DNA of 64,000 bases from Halogranum gelatinilyticum (GTDB lineage Archaea; Halobacteriota; Halobacteria; Halobacteriales; Haloferacaceae): NCBI RefSeq assembly GCF_900103715.1, contig NZ_FNHL01000004.1, positions 186,001 to 250,000 on the forward strand. The letters are read 5' to 3'. Below, one piece after another: positions 31,952-42,400 of the stretch. The number at the start of each line of letters is the position of its first letter. Position 1 is the first letter of the stretch. A program made the position numbers and the translations under genes. The notes below the pieces were generated by a model, which had not been told where the DNA came from, ran no database searches, and saw nothing but the letters and a program-made list of their open reading frames with translations.

Positions 31952-32905
31952 TCAGAGTCCCATCGCTTCGATCTGTTCTTGATACCGGTTGCGGATGGTG
32001 ACCTCCGTCACCTGTGCGACGTCGGCGACCTCCCGTTGGGTCTTCTTCTCGTTACAGAGCAGCGAGGCAGCGTAGATTGCGGCGGCCGCGAACCCGGTCG
32101 GCGACTTGCCGGACAGGAGACCCTTCTCGGCGGAGACGTCGATGATCTCGTTGGCCTTCGACTGGACCTCTTTGCTCAACTCGAGTTCGCTCGCGAACCG
32201 GGGGACGAACTGCTTGGGGTCGACCGGCTTGAGTTCGAGACCGAGTTCCTGGGAGATGTAGCGGTAGGTGCGGCCGATCTCCTTCTGTGGGACGCGCGAG
32301 ACCTCGGCGACCTCGTCGAGGCTTCGAGGAATGCCCTCCTGCCGACAGGCGGCGTAGAGCGCGCTCGTCGCGACGCCTTCGATGGAGCGGCCGCGGATGA
32401 GATCCTCGTTGAGCGCGCGTCGGTAGATAACCGACGCCACCTCGCGGACGGAGTCGGGGACGCCGAGCGCGCTCGCCATCCGGTCCAGTTCCGACAGTGC
32501 GAACTGGAGGTTACGCTCGCCCGCATCCTTCGTTCTAATTCGTTCCTGCCACTTGCGCAGGCGGTGCATCTGGCTCCGCTTCTCCGAGGAGAGCGACCGC
32601 CCGTAGGCGTCTTTGTTCTTCCAGTCGATAGTCGTCGTCAACCCCTTGTCGTGCATCGTCTTCGTCGTCGGGGCACCGACACGCGATTTGGACTGCCGTT
32701 CGGAGTGGTTGAACGCCCGCCACTCGGGACCGTGGTCGATGTTGCTCTCGTCGACGACAAGCCCGCAGTCGTCGCAGACGAGTTCGCCATCGGTCCGGAT
32801 CAACGCCTCGGAGTTGCACTCCGGACACGCCTCCTGGGCTGACTCCGACTCGACATCCGTTTCGCGCTCGCGCGTTCGCTGCCGTTCACGAAACGAATCT
32901 GTCAT
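31952..32905 (-). CDS. tfb: Transcription initiation factor TFB (TFIIB)
   Basis: The 317-residue protein has a zinc ribbon with CPEC (residues 27-30) and CDDC (44-47), a B-finger/linker region ([22 protein letters not shown]), and two cyclin repeats (about 115-205 and 210-305) including the helix-turn-helix that contacts the BRE ([22 protein letters not shown], given in part). It recruits RNA polymerase to TBP-bound promoters. Haloarchaea have several TFB paralogs and the number cannot be assigned. The ATG at 32903-32905 follows another ATG (32906-32908). It is divergent from the DUF2270 gene. Confidence 0.97.
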   Translation of the reverse strand: MTDSFRERQRTRERETDVESESAQEACPECNSEALIRTDGELVCDDCGLVVDESNIDHGPEWRAFNHSERQSKSRVGAPTTKTMHDKGLTTTIDWKNKDAYGRSLSSEKRSQMHRLRKWQERIRTKDAGERNLQFALSELDRMASALGVPDSVREVASVIYRRALNEDLIRGRSIEGVATSALYAACRQEGIPRSLDEVAEVSRVPQKEIGRTYRYISQELGLELKPVDPKQFVPRFASELELSKEVQSKANEIIDVSAEKGLLSGKSPTGFAAAAIYAASLLCNEKKTQREVADVAQVTEVTIRNRYQEQIEAMGL

Positions 32906-33044
32906 CATCTGAGACTCACGTCCCCCAGTACTTAATTGTCTGTCGGACGCTGGCACGGCACACTCTCTCCCACACCGACGTGTTTGTTGTAGAGAATTGG
33001 GTCTTACGCACAATTCTTTTGCAGTCGGAGCGAGTATCGGGGGT

Positions 33045-33782
33045 ATGACCGGAGACGACGGGTCGTCCGACCGTGGTCCGACCGATGCCGCGTTCGACCC
33101 GAGCGACAAGCGGGCGCGGACGCTCGGCCGGGGCTTCTTCGAGGAGGAGAGTGCCCCCGGTTCGGCGATGGCGCATCTCTACCGCGGCGAGCTTCACCGC
33201 ATGAAGCTCTGGCGCGAGCGACTTGACCGCACGACCAACTGGGCGGTGACGGTGATGGCCGCCATCCTCACCTGGGCGTTCGCGGACCCCTCGAATCCCC
33301 ACTATGTCATCCTCGTCGGAGGAGTCATGGTCGGCATCTTCCTCGTCATCGAGGCGCGACGCTACCGCGGCTACGATATCTGGCGCTCGCGTGTGCGACT
33401 CTTACAAGAGAACGTTTTCGCCTACGCACTCGACCCCTCACACGGCGTCGTCGACGACGACTGGCGGCGGAAGTTGGCCGACGACTACCGGACGCCGACG
33501 ACGAAGATCAGCTACGAGGAGGCCATCGCCCACCGGCTGCGACGGGTCTATCTCCCGCTTTTCACCGTCCTCGTCGCCGCGTGGCTGGTCCGCGTCTGCG
33601 TGATGCCGCCGACCGGCTGGCCGACGACCGCCGCCGTTGGAATGGTTCCCGGCGTCGTCGTCACCGGTGGAATCGGTCTCGTATATCTCGGTCTCGTCTC
33701 CGTGACGTTCCGACCGCGCCGGTGGCGCGCGCACGGCGAACTGCGGAACCACGACATCGGCGCGTGGGACGACATGGAGTGA
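33045..33782 (+). CDS. DUF2270 family membrane protein
   Basis: The 245-residue protein has the DUF2270 features: [27 protein letters not shown] region near residue 42, two membrane helices, [23 protein letters not shown] near residue 105, a second pair of helices and a C-terminal [11 protein letters not shown]. The function is unknown. A TATA-like AATTCTTTTG near 33012-33021 is about 28 nt before ATG 33045, indicating a leaderless mRNA. The earlier in-frame start at 32997 lies upstream of that box. Confidence 0.85.
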   Translation: MTGDDGSSDRGPTDAAFDPSDKRARTLGRGFFEEESAPGSAMAHLYRGELHRMKLWRERLDRTTNWAVTVMAAILTWAFADPSNPHYVILVGGVMVGIFLVIEARRYRGYDIWRSRVRLLQENVFAYALDPSHGVVDDDWRRKLADDYRTPTTKISYEEAIAHRLRRVYLPLFTVLVAAWLVRVCVMPPTGWPTTAAVGMVPGVVVTGGIGLVYLGLVSVTFRPRRWRAHGELRNHDIGAWDDME

Positions 33783-33863
33783 CCGAGACCGTCGTTTGTG
33801 GAGGGAATAGCGGTCCGATAAATGGCATAGTGCGATAGCAAACCGGCATGAGACACTGAACTG

Positions 33864-33977
33864 TCGACACGAGAGACACCACGCGGGACGACACGGAGGG
33901 AGGCGAAACAGAGAAGGACGACACGGAGAGCGACACAGCAGGAGGCGACACGGCGAGGGGCGACATCGGAGCCGCGA
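33864..33977. repeat. Degenerate tandem repeat, about 15-bp unit
   Basis: The motif GACGACACGGAGAG and variants recur about every 14-15 bp, six or more times, in the 277-bp gap between the DUF2270 gene and the FAD oxidoreductase. No gene is seen in this gap. Confidence 0.7.
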
Positions 33978-34059
33978 GACCGGGGGGTCGCCATCACAGA
34001 TGCCGGTGAGACTGTACCCTTCGACAATATCTATCCGTCCGCACCGAGAAGGCGTGGAC

Positions 34060-34644
34060 ATGACACACGTCATCGTTGTCGGCGGCGGACCCGCAGGACT
34101 GAGCGCAGCGCTGTTCACACAGAAGAACGGCCTCGAAACCACCGTCTTCGACACCGATAAGACCTGGATGCACAAGGCGCATCTGTTCAACTATCCGGGC
34201 ATCGGCTCGCAGGACGGGACGGCCTTCCTCGACACCCTCCGTCGGCAGGTCGACAGTTTCGGCGTCGAGCGCCACCAGGGTGAGAAAGTCACCGACGTCG
34301 CTGCGACTGACGACGGCTTCACCGTCACGGTCGGCGACGACGAGCACGAGGCAGATTACGTCGTGCTCGCGACGGGCGCGAACCGCGATCTCGCCGAATC
34401 GCTCGGCTGTGAGTTCGACGGCGACCTCGTCGACGTCGACGTGACGATGGAGACGAGCGTCGAGGGTGCCTACGCCACGGGCGCGATGGTCCGCGCCGAG
34501 GAGTGGCAGGCGGTCATCTCCGCGGGCGACGGTGCGGCCGCGGCCCTGAACATCCTCTCGACGGAGAAGGGCGAGAACTACCACGACTTCGACGTCCCTG
34601 CCGACGCCGACCGCGTCTTCGGCGAGCTGGCCGACGAAGAGTAA
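34060..34644 (+). CDS. Single-domain FAD/NAD(P)-dependent oxidoreductase
   Basis: The 194-residue protein has the N-terminal FAD motif THVIVVGGGPAGLSAALF (residues 2-19), the middle LATGANRD and the C-terminal GAYATGAMVRAEEWQAVISAGDGAAAA segment in which thioredoxin-reductase relatives bind flavin. The NAD(P) domain of thioredoxin reductase is missing and no CxxC is present, so it is much shorter than the usual 310-350 residues. It probably uses bound FAD with another partner; the substrate is unknown. ATG 34060 lies about 32 nt after a TATA-like ACAATATC. Confidence 0.82.
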   Translation: MTHVIVVGGGPAGLSAALFTQKNGLETTVFDTDKTWMHKAHLFNYPGIGSQDGTAFLDTLRRQVDSFGVERHQGEKVTDVAATDDGFTVTVGDDEHEADYVVLATGANRDLAESLGCEFDGDLVDVDVTMETSVEGAYATGAMVRAEEWQAVISAGDGAAAALNILSTEKGENYHDFDVPADADRVFGELADEE

Positions 34645-34658
34645 GTTCGCACCCCAGA

Positions 34659-34670
34659 TTTCTGTTTTTT
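34659..34670 (+). terminator. T-tract terminator after the FAD oxidoreductase gene
   Basis: TTTCTGTTTTTT starts 15 nt after the stop codon; T-rich tracts on the non-template strand end transcripts in archaea. No stable hairpin is needed. Confidence 0.55.
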
Positions 34671-34691
34671 CGCCGCGTCGCTCCGATGTCC

Positions 34692-34769
34692 GAAGCGACA
34701 GCCAGGCCTCTGAGTGCCAGCAACGCTACTGAGCGACAGCCACGCTATCGAAGCGACAGCCACGTCGCC
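34692..34769. repeat. Degenerate tandem repeat, about 20-bp unit, four copies
   Basis: GAAGCGACAGCCAGGCCTCT and variants (GCGACAGCCACGCTATC, GCGACAGCCACG) recur every 19-20 bp in the gap between the T-tract and the moxR promoter. Confidence 0.65.
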
Positions 34770-34868
34770 GCCGCCTGAACCACCGCCACGGGTATTTCGT
34801 ATCGCACTCGAAGGTTTATGGTCGGGGTGTTCGCAACGTTCAACACCTCGTCGTGTGACGTTTCGCAC

Positions 34869-35831
34869 ATGAACGTAGCCGAGGCCGCCGCCACCTGCGA
34901 CGACGTACTCGACGCGGTGGGTGAGGCGGTCATCGCCGACCGGCAGTTCCTCGAAACCGTCCTGACGGGCGTCCTCGCCCGCGGGCACGTCCTCCTCGAA
35001 GACGTCCCCGGCACGGGCAAGACGCTCACGGCTCGGAGTTTCGCCAGCGCGCTCGGTCTCTCCTTCAAGCGCGTCCAGTTCACCCCCGATCTTCTCCCCG
35101 CGGACATCACCGGCTCGAACGTGTTCAACCGCGCCGAGAGTTCCTTCGAGTTCCAACCCGGCCCGGTCTTCGCCAACATCGTCCTCGCTGACGAGATCAA
35201 CCGCGCGCCGCCGAAGACGCAGGCCGCGCTGCTGGAGGCGATGGGCGAGGGGCAGGTCACTGTCGACGGCGAGACCCACCCGCTGCCCGAACCGTTCTTC
35301 GTCATCGCGACGCAGAACCCCGTCGAACAGGAGGGAACCTTCGCGCTGCCGGAGGCCCAGCGCGACCGCTTCGTCGTCAAGACCGAGTTGGGCTATCCCT
35401 CCCGCGAGGGTGAACGCACTCTCATCGACCGTCGCGCCGAGCGTGCCTCGCAGTCGCCGAGCGTCGACCCCGTCCTACAGGGCGATGCCGTCACCGACCT
35501 CCAAGCGGTCCCCGAGACGGTCCGCGTCGACGGCAAGCTCCGCGACTACGTCGTCGACCTGGGGAGAGCGACCCGCGACGACGACCGCGTCGACGTCGGC
35601 GTCTCACCCCGTGGCATCCAGCGACTGTTCGAAGCCAGCCGCGCCGTCGCCGTCGTCGCTGGCCGCGACTACGTCGTCCCGGACGACGTGAAACGCATCG
35701 CACCGGTGGTCTTCGGCCACCGGCTCGTCCTGACGAACGAGGCCGCTGTCCGCGACACCGACCCCCGTGTCGTCATCCGCGACGTGCTCGACCGCGTCGA
35801 GGTTCCCGCCGTCGCGAGCACGGGGACGTAG
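34869..35831 (+). CDS. moxR: MoxR-family AAA+ ATPase
   Basis: The 320-residue protein has Walker A EDVPGTGKTLTA, Walker B VLADEINRAPPKTQAALLEAM, sensor 1 ATQNPVEQEGTF, arginine-finger region ALPEAQRDRF and a C-terminal lid domain. MoxR ATPases act as chaperones that activate partner complexes containing von Willebrand or DUF58 proteins. The ATG at 34869 (MNVAEAAAT) is preferred over 34818, which overlaps a TATA-like GGTTTATGG. Here moxR points toward the DUF7519-like gene and stops 9 nt from it, whereas it is often the first gene of the same operon elsewhere. Confidence 0.93.
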   Translation: MNVAEAAATCDDVLDAVGEAVIADRQFLETVLTGVLARGHVLLEDVPGTGKTLTARSFASALGLSFKRVQFTPDLLPADITGSNVFNRAESSFEFQPGPVFANIVLADEINRAPPKTQAALLEAMGEGQVTVDGETHPLPEPFFVIATQNPVEQEGTFALPEAQRDRFVVKTELGYPSREGERTLIDRRAERASQSPSVDPVLQGDAVTDLQAVPETVRVDGKLRDYVVDLGRATRDDDRVDVGVSPRGIQRLFEASRAVAVVAGRDYVVPDDVKRIAPVVFGHRLVLTNEAAVRDTDPRVVIRDVLDRVEVPAVASTGT

Positions 35832-35840
35832 CGCGGCGAA

Positions 35841-37508
35841 CTAGCGCAACGCGACGACCAGCGAGACGACGCCAGCGACGGCCGCAGCAAGCGCGAGGAG
35901 TACCGGCGTCTCACTCCCGGCTGCGAGCCGCGGCACCGACCGCGCGAGCGCGAGCACGGCACCCGCGGCCAGCGCGCCGACGAGCAGGCTGCCAGCCACG
36001 TGGACGAGTTCCGTCTGTCGGGTCGGCGCGCGGCGGCCGACCTCTCGGCCCAGTCCGACCGCGTACTCACCAGCGTCCCAGACGGCGAGACTCGCGACGA
36101 GACAGCCGAGGACGAGCGGCGCGCTCACCCCGACGGTCTTCGCGAGCGTGGCCGCGACGAACAGGCCGCTGCCAGCGACGCCCGCCGCGGCGGCCCGCCC
36201 CGAGAGGAAGCCGAGCCAGCCGCCGACGACCAGCCCGAGCGTCACCCAGGCGGTGACGACGAGCGCGCCCACCAGGAGCCCGAGGACGACGGTCTGCGGC
36301 CCGTAGAACTCCACGACGCTCGTCGCAACCGAGTCGAACTCGGTCGCGAGCTCCGTCGGCAGCAGCTCGAGGACGGTCGCGAAGAGCGCGTCGACCACAC
36401 CGGCGGGGTCGGCCGACGCGGCGGCGACGAGCAGCCCGCCACCGGCCACCGCGACGACGTAACTGCGGGTTCGTTCGTCGACGCGAGCGGCCCGTCGAAG
36501 CGCGGCGAGGACGCCGACCGCAAGAAGCGAGGCGGCCGCGATGGTGACGAAGAGCCACCGAAGGCTGGGCGCGTTCGAGACGACGGCGAGCAGCGTCGTG
36601 ACCGCCGCGGGCAGCCGCGAGAAGACGGGGTCGGAGGGGATGGCCGCGACGACGCCGACGAACGCGAGCAGCAGCCCGCCGAAGCCGGACCACAGGAGCG
36701 TCCGGTCGAGGGCTGCCACCGTCGCCGTCACCGTCTCGACAGTCTCGTCGGGCGTCAGTTCGGCCAGCGGCAGCCGATTCAGTGCCCAGCGGGCGGCGAC
36801 GGCCGCGGCGACGAGCAGGACCGCAAAGGAGATGAGATGCGGTTCGTCCGCCGGGGTCGGGCGTATGAAGGTCGCTTCGGCCGCGCTCGTCAGTCCGTCG
36901 GCGACCTCACCCGCGGGCGTCAGCGGCAGCAGCGAGGCGGCCGCCAGTCCGAGGAAGGCCACAAGCGGTATCCCGAGCGTCGCAGCGGTGACGGCCGTCA
37001 GTCGGCGGAGCGCGTCGGTCGTGAGCACGTCGCGGACGGCCGCGGCCGCACCGAACCCCCCGACGGTCAGTCCGGCGACGACGAAGACGCTGCCGACCGC
37101 GACGCTGCCGTTCAGCTGTTGTAAGAGTGTGTAGCCGACGCCGACGGCGAGACCGACACCCGCCGGGAGCAGGAGCAGGCTCCCCGCGAGTGTCGCCGGA
37201 AGCCGGAAGCGGTCGCGGGCGACACACCACAGCGCGGCGGCGAGTGCGAGGCTGCCGCCGACGCCGACGCCGACCGGCGTCGTCAGCCCGGTCGCCGTGA
37301 CGAGGAGCGCGGTCACGAGGAGCGTGCCGAGGAGGACCAGCCCGCTACCGAGTCGGGTGGGTCCCCACGTCGACTCGGGCGGGCTGTGCTCGTTTGCCTC
37401 CGGAAGGCGTCCGTCCCGGCGAGCGTCGGCCGGAGCGTCGGACGCCGTGGACTGAGCAGGCGAGGCGGGCGAGGCAGACGAGCGGCCAGCGGGGTGAGAG
37501 TCGGACAT
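35841..37508 (-). CDS. Polytopic membrane protein (DUF7519-like)
   Basis: The 555-residue protein has a hydrophilic, Ser/Ala/Pro-rich N-terminus (about 50 residues) followed by some twelve to fourteen membrane helices. It is the last gene of the TgpA-DUF7269-DUF58 operon (7-nt gap after DUF58). DUF7519-type proteins occur in this position in haloarchaea; I assign it by context and topology rather than by motif. It presumably is part of the membrane complex served by MoxR. Its 3' end is convergent with moxR. Confidence 0.75.
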   Translation of the reverse strand: MSDSHPAGRSSASPASPAQSTASDAPADARRDGRLPEANEHSPPESTWGPTRLGSGLVLLGTLLVTALLVTATGLTTPVGVGVGGSLALAAALWCVARDRFRLPATLAGSLLLLPAGVGLAVGVGYTLLQQLNGSVAVGSVFVVAGLTVGGFGAAAAVRDVLTTDALRRLTAVTAATLGIPLVAFLGLAAASLLPLTPAGEVADGLTSAAEATFIRPTPADEPHLISFAVLLVAAAVAARWALNRLPLAELTPDETVETVTATVAALDRTLLWSGFGGLLLAFVGVVAAIPSDPVFSRLPAAVTTLLAVVSNAPSLRWLFVTIAAASLLAVGVLAALRRAARVDERTRSYVVAVAGGGLLVAAASADPAGVVDALFATVLELLPTELATEFDSVATSVVEFYGPQTVVLGLLVGALVVTAWVTLGLVVGGWLGFLSGRAAAAGVAGSGLFVAATLAKTVGVSAPLVLGCLVASLAVWDAGEYAVGLGREVGRRAPTRQTELVHVAGSLLVGALAAGAVLALARSVPRLAAGSETPVLLALAAAVAGVVSLVVALR

Positions 37509-37515
37509 GGTCAGA

Positions 37516-38862
37516 TCAGAGCAGTCGGGAGAGCGTGCGTTCGAGGAGCAGTTCCAGGGGGTCGGCAGGGTCCCAGTCGGCGGCGGTCACGCCGCCGTCG
37601 AGCCGACGGAGCCTGACCTGTCGCTGGATTCCGGCGAGCGACTGGCCGGGCGTCGCGTTGCCGACGACGTCCGGGCTGACGACGAGCGTGTCGTAGCCGC
37701 GGCGCGCGAGGTCGGTCGCCAGCGTGGCCGGGTCGTCGTCGAGCAGCGGCGAGAAGACGACGACGCTGGTGTCGCTCGGGAGCCGGGCGGCCAACCGCGT
37801 CGCGAGCGGGTCGCCGCCGTCGGTAGCCGGAGACCGGGTGTGTCGGCCGCGGCCCGCTGTACTGGCCGAATCCCGATTCTTCCTCCCGGCGGCCGTCGCC
37901 CGGACCGCCTCGAAGAGCGCGGTAGCTTGCGCGCGGACGTTGCCCGACGCGGTCGAGTCGACCCACGGCAGGCCGTCGGGCGTGACGGTGACGGTCTCCG
38001 GAACGCCGTCGTCGAGACCGAGTGCCGTCACCCGGACGTCGTGACCGGCGGCACGGAGACCGACGAAGGTCCGTTCGGCGGCGTAGGCCGCGAGTTCGGT
38101 CCCTGTGGGGAAGCCCAGCCGTGAGGAGACCCGCGAGATGGCGCGGCCGTCGACGACGAGCGCGACGCTCGCCGACCGCTCCTCGGTGAAGTTGACCGTC
38201 GTCAGCTCGCCGCGCTTGGCGTAGCCGCGCCAGTCGATGCGGCTCTTGGGGTCGCCCGAGCGGTACTCCCGCGTCGAGTGGAACTCCAGGCCCTCGCCGC
38301 CGGTCGGCCGCGTCCGGGTGCCGACGCGGCTCGTCGCCGTCGTGACCGGCGTCTCGTTGACGACGCCGTGACAGGCGAGCGTGGTCGCGCCCGACACCGC
38401 CAGCCGGTCGGTGAGGACGTGTGTCGCCGCGACCGTCCGGACCCGGACGAGCGGCTCGTCGAAGGCGTGGTCGCCGCGGCGGGCGACCAGTTCGTACTCG
38501 GCGGTGACCGTCGCCCCGGGGCGGAGCGCGCCGCTCACCCGCGGCGAGCCGTCCGTGACCGCGAGTTCCTCGGGGACGCCGTCGACCGCGCGGACGTCCG
38601 GAAGGGTTGTCTCGCCCGTGTTTTCGAGCGTCAGCGAGACGGTCACGCGCTCGCCGGGTGCGGGTGACGACGGCGTGACGGTCCGTTCGACCGCGAGGTC
38701 CGCATCCGTGGGTAGCGACGAGAGCGCGCCGAAGACGACGTACGCGAGCGGGACGAGTGCCGCGGTGAATAGCAACGGGTCGGCGTAGACCAGCCCGACG
38801 ACGACGAGCACGAGCGTCCCCGCCAGCCCGACGTTCCACCGACGGTCGCGGGCGACGGTCAT
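37516..38862 (-). CDS. DUF58 domain protein
   Basis: The 448-residue protein has two N-terminal membrane helices, a beta-rich domain (about 60-190, DLAVERTVTPSSPAPGERV) and the DUF58 signature FHSTREYRSGDPKSRIDWRGYAK near residue 210, followed by a von Willebrand-like fold (ASVALVVDGR, GHDVRVTALGL, TSVVVFSPLLDD). DUF58 proteins pair with MoxR ATPases. Its ATG overlaps the DUF7269 stop by 4 nt. A longer in-frame reading upstream only repeats the antisense of the TgpA linker, so it was not used. Confidence 0.9.
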   Translation of the reverse strand: MTVARDRRWNVGLAGTLVLVVVGLVYADPLLFTAALVPLAYVVFGALSSLPTDADLAVERTVTPSSPAPGERVTVSLTLENTGETTLPDVRAVDGVPEELAVTDGSPRVSGALRPGATVTAEYELVARRGDHAFDEPLVRVRTVAATHVLTDRLAVSGATTLACHGVVNETPVTTATSRVGTRTRPTGGEGLEFHSTREYRSGDPKSRIDWRGYAKRGELTTVNFTEERSASVALVVDGRAISRVSSRLGFPTGTELAAYAAERTFVGLRAAGHDVRVTALGLDDGVPETVTVTPDGLPWVDSTASGNVRAQATALFEAVRATAAGRKNRDSASTAGRGRHTRSPATDGGDPLATRLAARLPSDTSVVVFSPLLDDDPATLATDLARRGYDTLVVSPDVVGNATPGQSLAGIQRQVRLRRLDGGVTAADWDPADPLELLLERTLSRLL

Positions 38863-39479
38863 CGGTCGGCCTCCAGTCGGGCTTCGAGCGCGGCGACCGT
38901 CCGCCGGAGCCGCCGCTCGCGTTCGCTTTCGGGGTCGAGCCAATGCCGCAGACGCGCCCACAGTGGCGGCCGCGGGCCGTCGACCCCCGCCAGCGTCGCC
39001 GCCGCGAGCCGGTCGTCGGTCCACGTCCCGCGGTCGACGGCGCGTGTCGCGTCCTCGGTCCCCTCCGTCAGCGCGACCACGTCGACGGCGGTGTGTCGGA
39101 GGTGGGTCCGTGCGCCACTCTCCGCCCAGCGGTCGCGGCTCGCCCCCGCGGCTGCGAACTGGTCGTCGAACTGCCGACCGGCGACGACCGCCCCGGTCGA
39201 GACGCTCTCCGGCGGCGTCGCCACCAGGCGGTCGAAGGCGTCGTCGGGGGCGGAGCCGCGGCTCCGGACGAGCCAGAGGACGAACAGGGCCACGACGGCC
39301 GCGACGACGAGCAGTGCCTGGCCGGGGTCGACGTCCGCGAGAGCCTCGACGACTGCCGAGAGTACCGGGAGGGCGAGTAGCCGGTCGGGGGCGACGACGA
39401 GACCGACGGCGACGGCGACGACGGCGACGCCGACACCGGCGAAGACGGCAGTCCGTGCCGAGACGCGCGGCCGACGCAT
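38859..39479 (-). CDS. DUF7269-like membrane protein
   Basis: The 206-residue protein has a membrane helix at about residues 11-34 and another at about 54-73, then an acidic cytoplasmic part with FDDQFAAAG and ending in a charged helix (SERERRLRRTVAALEARLEADR, residues 185-206, shown only in position). It lies between the TgpA-like gene (1-nt overlap) and the DUF58 gene (4-nt overlap), as expected for the DUF7269 member of this module. No enzymatic motif is visible. Confidence 0.8.
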   Translation of the reverse strand: MRRPRVSARTAVFAGVGVAVVAVAVGLVVAPDRLLALPVLSAVVEALADVDPGQALLVVAAVVALFVLWLVRSRGSAPDDAFDRLVATPPESVSTGAVVAGRQFDDQFAAAGASRDRWAESGARTHLRHTAVDVVALTEGTEDATRAVDRGTWTDDRLAAATLAGVDGPRPPLWARLRHWLDPESERERRLRRTVAALEARLEADR

Positions 39480-42400
39480 CAGGCGCGCACCTCCGGGCTG
39501 TCGCCGCCGGTGTCGTCCGACTCGTCCGATTCGTCCGACTCGTTGGCCGTGTCGGTCGCGTCGGCCGCGTCGGCAGCACCGCCCGCGCCGCCCGCTCCGT
39601 CCTCCGCGGACGCGCCGTCGTCCGGCGCGTTGCCCGCGCCGTTCGCGGCCGCCTCCCGCCGCTCGACCGCGCGTTCGATGCCGTCGAGCGCGTCCTCGAC
39701 GTGCGCCAGCCGGTCGCTCGGCTCGCGGCCGCCGTACTCGACCGACTGGAACACGTCGACCAGCGTGTCGACGTCGGGGGCGGGGAGACCGTCCACGTCG
39801 ACGGCGTGGGTCCGAATCTCGCCCGGCGTCTTGGTCCGCACGTCGCGGAGACTGACGAGCGCGAGCAGCCGTGTCCACGCTTCCCGGACCGTCCGGTAGG
39901 CAGTGTCGACCTGTTCGGTCTCGTCGCCGGCGACGGCCCGTCCGCGGGAGACGAACCCTCGCGTCGCCGCCGTCGCCTGCGAGCGTGCGGCGGTCAGACT
40001 CGCGTGGAGCCACGCACGCAGCGCGGCCAGGAGCTCCGACAGCGACCGACGCCGGGCGACGAGCGAGCGGAGCGCGAGGAGTGCCCGCCGGAGGGCGACG
40101 GCCGTCCGGCGGAGCAGTCGGTCGACGGCCTCCGCGAGACCGACGAGCAGTGCCAGGACGTGCCGGACGAGCCGCGTGACGAGGAAGCCGAGCGTCCGCA
40201 GGACGGAGCGGGCTGTCACGCCCCGGCGGGCCGCCGAGACGACGACCCCCGCGAGGAGCGCGAGCGGCGGGAGACCGACGAGCAACGCGTTGAGATACAG
40301 CCCCGAGACGCCGGTTCGGGCGGTCTGGCCGTACTGCTGGACCGTGATGGCCGCGCTGTCCGCGAGCGGCAGGTCGGTGCGGAGCGTCCCGTCGACGTCC
40401 GTGCGGCCGACGGACTCGCCAGCGACGGTCGCGTTCACGCCAGCGGCGGGGCGGTCGCCGAGCGTCGCCCGCACTGTGACGGGCTGGAGCGGGAGCGCGA
40501 GCGGCAGGGACGGCTCGACGCGCACGCCGAGTTCGGCCAGTGAGAGCGTCTCCCGGCCGCTGACCGCCCCACGGCTGACCGCGAGGGTGACGTTGCCCGG
40601 CTGGGTCGGGAGCGTGACTCGCGCCCGGCCCGTCCGGTTCGTCCGGGCGACCTGCTCGCCGTCGAGCGTGAGAGCCGCGTCGCGGACAGGGAAGCCACTG
40701 ACGCTCGCGGTCACCAGGACGTCGTTGCCGGTGACGCGCTCGCCGGTGACCGAGAGCGTCGCGTTCGTCTCCAGCCGGTAGGACCGCGAGGTGTTCGACT
40801 CGTTCGCGGCGGCGTCCTGCTGGAGGACCACAGTTGTGTCCGACGATAGCGCGAACCGCCGGTCGTCGTCGAGTATCCCGACGCCGGGGACCGAGCCGAC
40901 CGCAGCGCGCCGTTCCACGTCGGCCGCGCCGATGGAGACGGTCAGGTTCTCGGTGTAGGGGACCGTCGCGACGACGGTGCCGTTGGCGTCCGTGCGGCCG
41001 ACCGACGCGTCGTTGAAGAAGACCTCGACACGCTCGGCCGGGTCCCCGTCGTTCGTGACCGTGACCGCGACCGACGCGCCCGGTACGGGAGTCGTGTTCA
41101 GGTCGATTGCGTAGCCCGACGACGGGTCGGCGTCGTCGTCAACCGAGTTCTCCGAGGAACTGTCGCCGTCCGACTCCCCATCCGACTGTGACGACTCCGA
41201 CCCCGACTCCGACTCGTCGCCGTCGCCAGCGGAGCCACCGCCGGAGGGCGTCCCGGCCGTCGGCTCGCTGCCACTACCCGACGTTCCGTCGGCGGCCGAT
41301 CCGGTTCCCGTACCGTTCTGCGTGCCGTTCTCCGCGCCGTCGGGTGGGTTCGTGCTCTCGTCGCCCGACGCGCTGTCGTTCGCCGAGAACGTCTCGCCGG
41401 GGCTGCCTTCTTCGACTCCGTCGTAGCTGCCGGACTCGCCCGCCGCCTCGAAGGCCTGCTGTTCGGCGTTCAGCCGTTCGGACCCCGGCGTCGGGTCGAA
41501 GCGGACCCAGCCCACGTCGGCGAAGTAGACCTCGACCCACGCGTGGGCGTTCATCCCGCGGACGGTGTAGGCGTTCTCGCCCGTCGCCTGTCCGGTGGAG
41601 TAGCCGACGACGTAGCGGGCGGGGACGCCCTGCGAGCGCAGCATGGCGGTCATCGTCGTCGCGAAATATTCGCAGTAGCCCGCGTCCATCTCGAAGACGA
41701 ACTGGTCGGCGACGTCGCCCCCGTCGTGGCTCGCGTCCAGCGAGTAGGTCTTGTTCGCCTCCAGCCACCGCTCGATGCGGACGGCCTCCTCGTAGGGCGA
41801 GCGTGCCCCGGCGGTCAGCTCGTCGGTGAACGTCGTCAGCCGCTCGGGCGTCGAGTCGGGCAGTCGGGTGTACCGCGTCTCGACGGCGGCCGGGTAGTCG
41901 CGGCCGCTCGTGCGGAGGACGTCGGGGTCGCTCGGCGGCCGGACGCTCGTGCCGGTGTACGTCGTCCCGGCGGGGACCGGCTCGTCGGCGCGGACCGCGC
42001 CGCCGTCGGTGACGAGCAGGTCCGCGTCGCCAGCGTCGACGCGCTGGGGGATCCAAACCGTCGGCAGCGACGTCGCAGAGCGGTTGAGCCGGACCTCGTA
42101 CTGGACCTCGCGGTCGCCCAGCCCCGCGACGTCGACGCGGCCGTCAGTCGGGCGGACGGCACCGGTCTGCTCCCAGCCGCTACCGGTGTAGCGGTCGTAC
42201 GAGCCGGTCCGCCAGTAGCCCGCGCTGGTGCTCCGGACGGTGAAGTGGACCTCGGGACTCAGCGAGCGCAGCGAGCCGTTGTCGTCCGCGAGCGACCCGC
42301 CCACGTCGGTCCGGTTAGCAGCGTTGAGCGCGCCGAGCTGCGGGCGGTGGGCACCGTCGAGGCTGCCGACACCGTCGCTACCGCTGCCCTCGCCCTCGAC

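Noticed and set aside
37516-39579. N-terminal extension of the DUF58 gene by 239 codons
   Set aside because: The extension lies over the DUF7269-like gene and the end of the TgpA-like gene in another frame and is Arg/Pro-rich; the ATG at 38862 with the 4-nt overlap is the natural start.
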